A DNA stretch of 64,000 nucleotides from Pontederia crassipes (lineage: Eukaryota; Streptophyta; Magnoliopsida; Commelinales; Pontederiaceae), in the NCBI GenBank assembly GCA_030549335.1, contig CM060198.1, forward strand, positions 57,546,771 through 57,610,770, read 5' to 3'. This document shows positions 1 through 10,726 of this stretch, piece after piece. The notes under the pieces are model-generated. The model had not been told where the DNA came from. It made no database searches and worked only from the letters and a program-made list of their open reading frames with translations. Numbering within the stretch: the stretch's first letter is position 1; each line of letters begins with the position of its first letter. A program made the translations under genes and the position numbers.

Positions 1-1084
1 GGTCATGCGCCACGCTGCATTCTGCGCCTATTTAATGATCACGCACTAAGAGGTTTGATTAAGGGAGGCAGCGACGGAACAAGGTGCTAAGAGAGATGGA
101 GAAAGCTGATGGGATCAGCCTTTGAGCTGTAGAGTGGCCATCTTTAGTGACTGCTGAAATGGATCCAAAGCCTGGCGCAGAGCACTCGCAGAGATCCTCA
201 CGAAGGAAGAGAGGAGGAGGGAGTGGGACAGCGCTCACTTTTGAAAGAAGGGACTTTTTTGTTGCCTTATGCTGCTGATATTGGAGCCGTTAGGTGGGGG
301 AGGGGAGACTGAAGAGAGGGCTTGGTGGCCAGGGTGGGTTTTCTTTGTTTTGGCCTACTAGCCATTCCCTGCATCCTGTGACCTCTCTGTTGTATTGTTC
401 GGCATCGAATGGATGAGAGAGAGAGAGAGAGAGCACGAACCCACCCGTGAGGAGGGTGGAAATCACAAGGCACTGCGTTCCGGAGAGAGAAAGGTTGTAG
501 TTTGTTGGCAGGGGAAGTGACAAGGATCTGTGTTGCGCCCTGGCTGCAGTCAACATGGTGACAAGGAACAGCAGGCCTCACTCAGCTGCTGCTGGTGGTA
601 GTAGTAGTAGGCATGCAATGGAATGCAATGCAATGCAAAATGTGCATGCACAGTCCGCAGGAGGTGCATGAAATGCCAGGGGGCATTTTGTAGCTCCACG
701 GTTAAGTCGTTTTCTCTTCTTACACAAAATTAGATTCTTCTTGTTTCGACAGAAAAAAATAGTTAAAATTTCACCTTTTTTTTATGCCCGCTCTCGACGT
801 CCAAAGTTACTAACACTCGATAAATTCGAAATTTAGGTGAAAAAGTAAAATCGTATTCCCCTGGTGTGAACTTAAAGCTGTTAGCTCCCAAGAATTCACT
901 GAAACACAATCATCTTAAGGAATTGTACCAACCATTAAAATTCACTTTTTTTATGACATGAATATATATGTATAAAACACCTAGAAGTATCCAGAATCAA
1001 TCATGGCTTTAGCTAAAATTTTGATTCAAGACTAAGTGCTAAATAAAAAGTATTATAAATTTTAACTTATTTCCAGCATTTTAA
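1..1084. other. Unassigned 5' flank with simple repeats
   Basis: No gene can be supported here. The first 660 bases are moderately GC-rich and contain a GA microsatellite at about 417-432, a short GTA run at about 597-610 and a TGCAA-type run at about 616-637. This composition suits the promoter or 5' UTR of a gene lying outside the window, but that is inference. Two minus-strand open frames at 267-581 overlap the GA run and show no domain or sensible composition. From 700 onward the sequence is AT-rich and featureless. Confidence 0.4.
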
Positions 1085-1109
1085 CCCCCCCCCCCCCCCC
1101 CCCCCCCCC
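1085..1109. repeat. Homopolymer run of 25 C
   Basis: Twenty-five consecutive C residues in AT-rich intergenic DNA. Such a run is unusual in plant DNA and the exact length may be unreliable. The following stretch to about 2117 is AT-rich with no supported gene. Confidence 0.9.
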
Positions 1110-2117
1110 ACAACAACTATTTTTTTAAGTATATTAGATATAATAATATACCATACATTGCCTTAAAACATTTCTAATCTTATGAAATTTCCTTAAAGAT
1201 AATATGTTATTGTGTTTATGAGTATATATAAAGATATTTATAGTGTAGTATGTGCATTTATGAAAAATATAACATGCATACCAATAAGTTTGATTTCTTT
1301 CTATGACAAATCAAACTACTTAATTAAGTATTTAATATGTATTAAATAAAAAAAATGACAAATAAAAAATGCATGATGAATAATAAACAATATATCTTAA
1401 CTAAAATAAATAAAATTTATATTCAAAAAATTATTTTCTTAATTGTACCATTTTTTAGTATAAATTGCATGTATAAATGTTTATACATGCATATATACAT
1501 GTCATATTTTTGTCTCCACTCTTTATATTTCTATGCTCGCTCCGTCCTATCCATTTTATCTTTTACAATTTCCCTAATTATACTTTTTTTTATTTAGCAA
1601 AAAAAAACAACATCACAAAAGGGGTGATGTTCATGTATAAAAAATTACAAATGGTTAACAACTTAGTTTTTTTTTTTATTCTCTCCCTACTTGATCAGTA
1701 ATTTTGATGAATAGAACATACAAGTTAAATTGTCTATATAATTTTAGAGACAAGTGGAGGGGTACCTGCACTAATAACTGTTATAGTCTAACATATGTTA
1801 ATTAAAATCATCACTAGATATTTAGATTAATTCAACGGTCCATAATGATATATAAAAAGATGCTGGTAGTGCGGATATTATCAGATGAATTAAATGCTAT
1901 GATTATATAATAAATATATTTTGGTATTATATTAATGGGCTAAATAAATAATCTTGATTGGGACGTCCAATTATTTTGAAGATGATGATAATTATGATCA
2001 TACTCATTACTTGATTACTTGGTAATGTACATTCATAATTTATCAAAAAATTTAGTAGTATTTAAAAGTTAAACCAAATACGGTTGATTAAATTGGACGA
2101 CCGTCCAACTTATTATA

Positions 2118-2786
2118 GAAGTATTATCTCTGTTCTAGAGGATAAGAGAAGAGAGAGAAAAAAAAATTAGAAGCATGTCCTTTTCTTAATAAACAACAAT
2201 GTACTTGGGACCAAATGAGAAGTCATTTAGTTAAGTCTCAGAGTTATTCATATGAAAATTTTATTCATCGTACTTTCCATATGTAATCCATGATGATATA
2301 TTAATGGAGATAAATTTCTTTTGTCAGTGCTTGGTGTTTATGAAGTGGTGTCGATGATTTAATTTGTGTAATGCTAACGATTATGTACACTATCCTCAGC
2401 TTCCTATCGAGTTTAATTAATTTAGTAAGATCGTTTCGCGTCACATGCTCAAGACTTTTAGAGTATTATCTCTAGTCTTAGAGGATAAGAGAATAGAGAA
2501 AAAAAACATACTAGATGCATGTCCTTTTTTTAATAAACAACAATGTACTTGGGGCAAAGTCATTTTAATAAGTCTCAAAGTTATTCATATGAAATTTTTA
2601 TTCATCATACTTTTCCTATATGATCCTTGATGACATATATTAATGGAGATAATATTGTTGTTGTGATCTGAAAAGTGATATTGATGATTCAACATGTATA
2701 ATGTTAATGGTTATATGCATTATATACAAATTATATGTCTGCCCATTATCACATTCAATTAATCCGATAAGATTGCCTCCCATCGC
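2118..2786. repeat. Direct repeat, two units of about 330 bp
   Basis: Unit A (about 2118-2440) and unit B (about 2458-2785) align along their length. Shared blocks include the 'GTATTATCTCT...TAGAGGATAAGAGAA' start, 'TAATAAACAACAATGTACTTGGG', the 'GTTATTCATATGAAA' block and the 'TTAATGGAGATAA' block. The units differ by scattered substitutions and short indels, so the duplication is old. No coding potential is visible in either unit. Confidence 0.8.
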
Positions 2787-2804
2787 GTACCTAACAATAG
2801 CAAC

Positions 2805-3910
2805 AACAACAAAGTCTTATCCCACTAGGTGGGGTCGGCTACATGAATCATACGACGTCATTCCGCTCTATTAGTAACCAAACCTTTCGGTATATTATTC
2901 ACCAATAGATCTTGCTCTATTAGTTCGCCAAGTGTCCGCCTTGGCCTCCCTCTCTCTCTTTTAATCGGACTCCAGATTATTTGATCTACTCTTCTTACTA
3001 GCGCATTTAATGGTCTTCTCTGAACATGATCAAACCATCTCAAACGATTCTCTACCATTTTCTCACTAATAGGAGCCACTCCGACTCATTCACGTATATG
3101 GTCATTCCTAATCTTATCTAATCTTGTATGACCACACATCCATCTCAACATCCTCATTTCGGCTACCCCCACTTTACGTTCATGTTGTCCCTTCATAGCT
3201 CAACATTCACTACCATATAACACTGCTGGTCTTATAATAATACGATAAAATTTTCTTTTAACTTTATTGGGTACTTTTTTATCACAAAGAACTCCAGTGG
3301 CTTTCCTCCACTTACACCAACCAGCTTGAATTCTATGATTAACATCGTCATCAATCTCACCATCTTGTCTTACAATTGATCCTAAATATTTAAATTTTGT
3401 CACTTGAGGAATTATATCCTCTCCTAGCCTAACTTTCAAATCGTATCTAAGTTGTTTATTTGTGAAATTGCTATGCATATATTTTGTTTTATTTCTACTT
3501 AAACGAAAATCCTTTGACTCCAACATATTTCTCCATATTTCCAATTTTGTATTAATCTCTTCTCTTGAATCCGCTAAAAGTACTATATCATCCGCAAATA
3601 GCATGCACTTAGGTACCTCCTCTGTGATACTCTCGGTTATAGCATCGATAATTAAATTAAATAGATACAGACTTAAAGCTGATCCTTGATGTAGACCAAT
3701 TCCTATAGAAAATTTATTTGTCTCACCTTCGGATGTCCTAACCCTAGTCAATGCCCCATCGTACATATTTTGTATTACCTTAATGTATGCAACACTCACT
3801 CTCTTCTTTTGTAAGGCTTTTCAAAGTATCCCTTGGTACCCGATCATACGTCTTCTCTAAATCAATTAAAGCCATATATAAATCTCTTCTCCATCATCCC
3901 TCTTAATAAA
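2805..3910 (-). mobile_element. 5'-truncated RTE-type LINE copy
   Basis: The minus strand encodes the C-terminal part of a non-LTR reverse transcriptase. It includes the catalytic FADD box (in '[11 protein letters not shown]') and the downstream '[11 protein letters not shown]' and 'RLRWFDHVQRRPL' blocks, and it ends in the GTT-rich tail of this family, read here as CAACAACAAC at the left edge. An 18-bp target duplication, GTACCTAACAATAGCAAC, lies at 2787-2804 and 3911-3928. The 5' two thirds of the element, including the endonuclease, is missing. The frame has a stop after 'YGSEC' and other lesions, so this is a dead copy. It is clearly related to the copy at 52090-55539. Confidence 0.95.
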
Positions 3911-3928
3911 GTACCTAACAATAGCAAC

Positions 3929-6000
3929 TTAACAAAAAAAATTATATTCATAAAGACTCAAATTTGAAATCTTAGAAGAATTATTTACCACTACAAAATA
4001 ACACCCGTCGGCAATGGAGATAATAATTTTAATCCTAATGTCAAGTGCCAAAGGTACAAACTTAGTTGTATTTTGAAATTTCTGGATCAGACCCCAATTG
4101 GGACGAAATCTTGAATGTTTGATGAAGTATAACAAAAAAGTTTATTTATTTATTCTCCAAACTCCTAAGATGGCATTGTCCTTTTTATTTTTCCAGCAAA
4201 TTTATTTATCAACAGAATACTATATAATTTCTTAAAATACCAGGTGCATTTTGAAACTTATAAAAATCTGATTAAATCATTAATAATTAATTTTGTATGT
4301 TTATTTTGATTTTAAATTGTCTCGCAATCATATGATTATTTTAAAAATAAAGAATAAAAAGATATTCGTAATTGTTAAATATTATTTTTAAAAAAATTAA
4401 AAAAACAATTACTCAAATTAAACGACAGTGTAAAAATAAAGGAAAAAAATATCATTTTTGTTTTTCAAATAAAAATTCAGATTTTAACTTCTATGAACAA
4501 TTGTTTAAATATTTTAGTTAAATTTAAATGAGAATTCATTTCTTATTTTGAATAAGTAAAAAAATAGAATATGACAAATTACTTAAGAACATGTAAATAG
4601 GGGAGGGCAATTTGGAAAGACCACGTTCAATCGATCTGGATAATCTTTGTAGATAAGTTTCAAAAGCATTTAGTCAAACAGTGATTCAGATGGTTGACAG
4701 GATTAGATAGTGTCTTGAAATATGTTAGTAGTCTTAGGTTCAATTTTTAGAATCATTATTTTGACTAAGTATTATTCGAACGCTGAATTAATCGGATGTT
4801 AATAACACTGGACACCGACATGTCTCAATCGGAAAAAGGCCACAGTCTATTTATCTCCCTACCTCGACATAGTAAACTAGAAGATAAGTTGTCTGTTTTT
4901 TCTTCTATAAATTATTTATCAATATTTAATAGAACAAAAACAAATCAGCATATAAGAATAATTTTGAGCCATGGATATTACATTGAAAACTTTGAAATAT
5001 GACTTGAATCAATTCGAATAAATTTTACCTGAATTGGACCAAGACAAAATCACATCAGGTCGAACCGAAACGACATGGACCAAGTGTGCACTATATCATA
5101 TTTATCTGATTTCCTATTATTTTAACTAATTTGTTATCATGTAAATTTTAATATTATGACATGAGTATTTAATTTTATTTGCTTAGGAAACAAAAGAAGT
5201 GTTGACATTTGTTCATAGTCATCAAAGATGTTGAATTTGAATTTCAGAAGTATTACTGAATGCATTATCCATCTTCCGAGAATGGTTATAATTTCAGTCA
5301 TTAAAAGTAATTCACCTTTTTTTTATAATTCAAAGGGTTAATGTTTATTTTTCATGTTGAATTAGATACACTTGATATTGATTTTGACTTTAATAATTTA
5401 GTAATGCTATTTCGTTGACATTTACATAAATCTAATTTATATTATTCTAATATCAAGACTCACGGTATGTTTGATTCAAAATTTATTAAGAAAAAAGGAA
5501 GGTAAATTATAAGAAGAAAAATTATGAAAAAAATAGATAAGAATAAAAATGAATAATTACTTTGTTGATATAATTAAAGGAAAGATAATGAATGTTAAAT
5601 GAATTTTTATTTAAGCGATTTGTCCAGCATATGCATATTTATATGTTTGTTCTATATTGACAAAAATGAAAATATGAATCAAATATATTTTTTTCCACGT
5701 TTTCACCTGAATGAAGTGTTTTGAGAAAAAATGAAGTAAAAATGAGACGATTTTTCTCTTCATTTTTTTCTAATTTAAATTCAAATAAATAGAGAGAATC
5801 GTGCATTTGAAATGTTTTTCATTTTTGTTATACATCTATGTCAACACTAATTATTCATAATTATTTATTTTAGTTACTATATTTTATTTTATTTCTAAAC
5901 TTTTGTTTCTTCTAATTTTCTTAAATCATTAAAAAGGAAGTTAGATCTATTTTTTTATAAATCATAAATAAACGAAAAAAACAGTGAATTTTATTTGTGC
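3929..6000. other. AT-rich intergenic stretch
   Basis: No gene is supported. A CACTA-transposon-like terminus (CACTACAAAATAACACCCG) starts near 3988, but I found no matching opposite end, so it is at best a relic. The rest is AT-rich with short unremarkable open frames. Confidence 0.4.
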
Positions 6001-6010
6001 TCTATAGACT

Positions 6011-6145
6011 GGGCTTGGGCCATTAGACTGCTACCGTCCGTTGGATCCTAAAGTGGGCTGATTTAACCACCGGTTACCGCGCACGTCCTCATTTGCAGGC
6101 CCATCTAAAGTTAGGGTTCCAGGCGTCGCGACAGGGTATAAATAG
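6011..6145 (+). promoter_or_regulatory. eL41 promoter: site II motifs, telo-box, TATA box
   Basis: TGGGCT and TGGGCC (site II-type) lie at 6011-6022 and another GGCCCA at about 6098-6103. A telo-box core TTAGGGTT lies at about 6111-6118, and a TATA box TATAAATAG at 6137-6145 is about 115 bases upstream of the start codon. Site II motifs plus a telo-box are the known signature of plant ribosomal-protein gene promoters, which agrees with the gene that follows. Confidence 0.75.
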
Positions 6146-6260
6146 TACCTGAAAGGCTCTTATCCTTTCCCTCCCGAAACGCTCACCGACGCCGCTCGAC
6201 CGGAGTTGGGGAAGAGAGGAGGACACCGATCGGTGAAGGTTCGAGCGCTTGACCTCAACG

Positions 6261-7734
6261 ATGAGGGCGAAGGTGAGATTGAAATGTTTCGATCGGTTCC
6301 TGTTTGTATAATTACCAGATTTTGCTCTGAATTCGTACTTGCATGTCGAAGCTTACTCGATTGTTGCTATTGCGTTCCAATTCCTGCGCTCCATGCCACT
6401 CTTGCTTGCTTTGGCTGCATGGATTTGGTTATGATTTGTTGTCATGCGCTTATTTATATTTGCATTACGTTTTGCCTCCATCTATGGTTCTTGTAATCTT
6501 GATTTTTATAGTAATTTTCTGTTGTAATTTCCTTGAAGCCTTAGGGTCTTCTTTTTCCTCAGCTTCTCTTAGGTAGTTGCTTCCTGAACATACAATGTTA
6601 TAATTAAAAAGATGGTACTTGGTATTCTTCAAAGAAGAAAATTGATGCGACATGTGTTCATGTGCAAAAGGTTATGGGCGTTAGGGCTAGAGGACCGCAA
6701 GGGTGATGTGTAGGCATTTTATGTATCAACACATTAAGTACTAACGGGTGCATGACGAAATTATATACTTTGCCGTGAATAAATGATTGCAATCGAACAC
6801 CTACAAGGATAATCAGAATCTTTTTGTGACCGAATGCTTTCCGCTTTCCATTTGTATTATTGGTAATCATGTGCAAAGTTTCTTATTTTTTATTTGTCAG
6901 CATCTGTCTTAAATTCCATATTGCTGATGTATCGTTTCCTGGAGTTACATGAGTGTACTAATAATGGTAGGTCCTTTTAGGATAGTGATGATTTAGGTAG
7001 TGTTTTATTAAGATAAATAAGCCAACATTATGCGTTTATTGGAGCTTGAATTCAGATTCTTTGGGCACAACTGATGAACTATACTGCTTTCTTCATATAC
7101 TAAATATTAGAGTGAATTCGCACTTCGTACCAAAAGTTGTGTAACATGCTAGCTCTAAAAATTGGAACCAAGTGTTGTTTGAAGTGCTACTCAAACATTC
7201 ACAATCTCCATTGTTCCATTGTAGTAATGACACATAGAACTGCTACTCAAGTCTTCACAATCTTCATTGTTTCATTGTAGTCATGACACATAGAACTGCT
7301 AAGGTTTGTAACAGATTTTATTAGATAGAGATGTTTGCATGGTCAGAGCTCTCTAAGCTACAAAAGTAGTTTTAGGTGGAAGAATTAGTGATACATTATC
7401 ATTCAACTATTTGACAACACAAAACTCTCTTGGCTTTTGAATTATCACATTATTGGCTTGGGAAGAATTACAGATTACATCTTCCTACTTATTTCCTTCT
7501 CTACTGGCAGTTGTTTCTGTCACTCGGTAACCAATTTTATTGATCTAACTGTTATGTATTTAGTCTTTGACTTCAAGTTGTTTCTCTGTCATTCGGTAAC
7601 CAATGCTATTTATCTAATTATTATGTATTTAGTCTTTGACTTGATCATCTGTCATCTGGTTTGTTCAGTGGAAGAAGAAAAGAATGAGGAGGCTTAAGAG
7701 GAAGCGCCGAAAGATGAGGCAGAGATCCAAGTAG
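6261..7734 (+). CDS. RPL41: 60S ribosomal protein eL41 (RPL41), 25 aa
   Basis: eL41 is the smallest ribosomal protein, a 25-residue basic helix in the large cytosolic subunit that bridges the two subunits. Exon 1 is 6261-6272 (ATG AGG GCG AAG) and exon 2 is 7669-7734, joined by a GT-AG intron of 1396 bases. The product starts [20 protein letters not shown] and ends RQRSK, the full family length, with 17 Arg/Lys residues. The upstream site II/telo-box/TATA arrangement is typical of ribosomal-protein genes. The first exon codes for only four residues, so ORF-based gene finding misses it. No lesion is visible. The intron holds a roughly 60-base imperfect duplication (around 7520-7650) and nothing else recognisable. 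Confidence 0.95.
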
Positions 7735-9615
7735 TTGGGCAAAAGCAACAATTTGCAGCCATGTCGACCCCAAATGTTTGTTGGAAATGTGCTCACAAAT
7801 CTTTAATGTGTGCCTAAGTTGTTTGCATTAGGTTCTTGTTTTGTTTTAGCAAAGTTATTATTTTTGCCTTGTTGGTCTCTTTCTGAAGTCATGTTGAACT
7901 TGGTAGTACTCGATTATGCTTTTGATATTAGTACAATCATTATTATGCACCTCTCCAATTTGTTTAGCGTCAATTCCTTGCATGTAGTTTGAATGCATTT
8001 GATCACCGCATCCAGCCCCACTTGAATCTACTGCTATTTCATGTTTCCTTTCAATTGCTATTCCTTATGGTGACGGAAGATCTTATTGGTTTGTTTGGGT
8101 GACTTTGATCCAGAACATTTTTTTCTCCCAAATGTTCTTACGATAAGAACAATCTTGTTCCACCATCGAGCATGAACAAAATTATTTCTGTTATTTCTTA
8201 TTCCCGTAATCAGAACATCCTCCTAGTTCTCGTGTTGGCTTCGTACCAAACACCCCTAGAAGCAATGAGTCATTGGGAATTTGGTTCCATGAAGCCGCAA
8301 ACGCTTTTGCTTGCATGAAACAATCAGTTGATTTCCCCACCAAGAACTCTTCCATGGGATTCCGAAGTTCTGGTGCCATAATTCTGGTTTAGATTGAAAT
8401 TAAATATAAAGACGAGAAATGAAAAGCTAAAAAAGGAGTATTTGATAGTTGATTTTGGAGAGCTGCATGATGCACTTTTTGTATTGTTATCATTTTAAAA
8501 AATAGCGCTAATACACTTTTTGTTTGTTTGTATCGTGGTTTTGATTTTGTAGCGACCGTTTAGAAGAGATGGGCTCAGCTTAATTATTGGATTTAGAAAA
8601 CAATAACATATTTGGAAACACTTTTTAAGAAATTAAGTTAAAGTTATAAGTTTAAATTTATCATACAAATTAAAATGAAAAAATATCAAATGAATGTTTT
8701 TGATGGATTAAGGGGCTATTTGGTTAAGCTTATAAGTCATTTATAAGTTAATTTAGGTTTGATAATTTAAAATTTTGATTGATAAGGAAATATCAAATTG
8801 AGAAATGCTTATTTTGTATAATTTTATTTGCTTATTTTTAAAAATAAATTATCAATTATTTCTGTATCAACTAAGTCAAATGAGTTTAAAAATACTTTCT
8901 TATTCTATTGTTTATTTTTAATTTCTTTTAGGGGTAGTAAAGACATTACCCTTCTCAACTCTATTGCGCCTCCAACAACAAAAGAAAAAAAGGATTAAGT
9001 TTAAAAAAAGGATAGTTCTGCTACGGCACGGGCCAAAATGGCTTAATATATAGAATTTTCTTTTTTTTTATTTGCTCAAAATGGTTCCAGCTAGTAGGTT
9101 GCTGAAATCATTTTTTTTTGGCGAGTTTTTTTAATTTTCTATTACTTTAATAACACATTAAAGAATGATAACATCAATCACATATAGAAGCAAAATTATA
9201 TTATTGTAATTATGATCGCTTATAATGATATTAATTTATTTTGTTACAATTTTATATTAATTTTATTAATATATGTGCTATTATGTACTAAAAATATTGT
9301 AAAGGTAAATTTGACATTAATTTCTGTATTTTTTTTCTTATTCATAAGAGCATCTATTAATTTTGAAAAAAAGTCTAAAAATTAATATAAAAAATAATTT
9401 TAATGTGACGTTTATTAATTCATTTAAATTTGCTTCATCTTAAAATAGATTATATTTTTGGGCATAATTAATTCCATAAAATCTTTTATAAAGAAGATTA
9501 ATTACTGTTATCTATTATTCATGTTTAAGATTAGTTTATTGTAATACACATATTCTTAAACATTAATTCAGTATTCATAAAGTTTGGTTTAATCCAGTTT
9601 AACATTTTTCATCTT
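7735..9615. other. Intergenic; possible MITE remnants
   Basis: This is the eL41 3' flank followed by AT-rich DNA. A segment at about 8085-8255 opens with TTGTTTGGGTG and closes with CCAAACACCCC, and has an internal palindrome GTTCTTACGATAAGAAC near 8135. Another begins GGGGCTATTTGGTTAAGC near 8712. These look like edges of small hAT-type inverted-repeat elements, but I could not define both ends and a target duplication. No coding sequence is supported. Confidence 0.35.
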
Positions 9616-9635
9616 TATTCATAAAGCTCATCCAA

Positions 9636-9811
9636 CTCCGCCTATGTTTTATAGCCGGTCCCAAGTCCGGATAAAGGAGGAGGGTTGTGTTAGGCCCCGA
9701 CAGCCAGCGTAAAACCCTGTCGAATCTCATGAACATAGATCAACGAGAGCGGAATGACGTCATATGATCCATGTAACCGACCCTACCTAGTGGGATAAGA
9801 CTTTGTTGTTG
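9636..9811 (+). mobile_element. Short non-autonomous RTE derivative (ends-only element)
   Basis: A 176-bp element made of the first ~110 bases of the RTE LINE (CTCCGCC start, through GATCAACG) joined directly to its last ~65 bases (AGAGCGG to the TTGTTGT tail). It is flanked by a perfect 20-bp target duplication, TATTCATAAAGCTCATCCAA, at 9616-9635 and 9812-9831. The duplication fixes the 5' end exactly at CTCCGCC. There is no coding capacity and no convincing Pol III A/B boxes, so it presumably uses proteins supplied by the LINE. Confidence 0.93.
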
Positions 9812-9831
9812 TATTCATAAAGCTCATCCAA

Positions 9832-10726
9832 ACAGTCGTTGAACTAAAAAATAATGAATTTTTAAACCTTTAATCATCACACAAACAAGAATTTCGATTA
9901 ATCTCGAAAACTAAAATTTCAAACCAAGCAAACCTTTAAAATCAAGAATTCCATACGTGGAGGAGCACCCTTTTGTTACTGAAAAAAAAAATGATCTAGA
10001 GGATATAACTTGATTTCTTCTCATCTTCTCTATCCATTTTTTAAGCATAAAAAAGTTATATATTTTTTTGAAACGAAAAAAATCAGACAAGATAACCTGG
10101 CACGAATATGTCAAATCATGATATCCACTAACTATTGATCACAAGGCTTTCATCATTCTTCTTTTTTACTCAATCTTATGAATTAGGCTTTCAATGTCAC
10201 TTTCAACAAGAAATTTCCAGAGAGGAAATGGGGTCATGATTCTGAACTCAACTTCTGCTAGTGTCTATGGCATTTGGATTTAAGTTTCGCCATTCCATTC
10301 CTTCCAAGATCCTTGCTTGGTACGAAGAGTTGAAGACTCAAACGGTGTAGTAAAATCTAGGGAACTCCTGATTGCAATCTTCACATTGCACATGAGGCAA
10401 ATGAACCCCAGCATGTGAGCACACACTGCAACTGCAAGCATAGGGACACATTGTATACAGCCATCTGTTTCTGTTTCTGTGCACATACACACTTGCCTGC
10501 AACACTTGTAGAAAAGAGTTGATAAAAGGAAAAAAAATGATGCTTGTTGTTTAAATGTCAAGGTAGCAGCTCATGTGTTGCTTGAAAACTAGTTAGGTAA
10601 GTGCAACCCCTAAAAATAAAATTTATCAGAACATAAACATGATGAATTTTGTTAATTCAAGAGATCCTTAGCAAAACTTTGTTGCTTATATCAACCATCT
10701 TATATTGAAACAATAGATGCAAAAAC
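9832..10726. other. Intergenic and 3' flank of the PPR gene
   Basis: AT-rich sequence. The part nearest 10726 should be the 3' UTR of the minus-strand PPR gene. A 93-codon minus-strand frame at 10280-10561 is cysteine-rich but has no recognisable domain, and I do not call it a gene. Confidence 0.4.

Noticed and set aside
2805-2880. CAACAACAAC-linked blocks as ordinary microsatellites or a CRISPR-like array
   Set aside because: The triplet runs are the 3' tails of individual RTE copies, each with its own flanks; there are no regularly spaced repeats.
9636-9811. tRNA-derived SINE
   Set aside because: The TCGAATC word is only a partial B-box match and there is no A-box or tRNA-like head; the 5' part is identical to the LINE's own 5' end.
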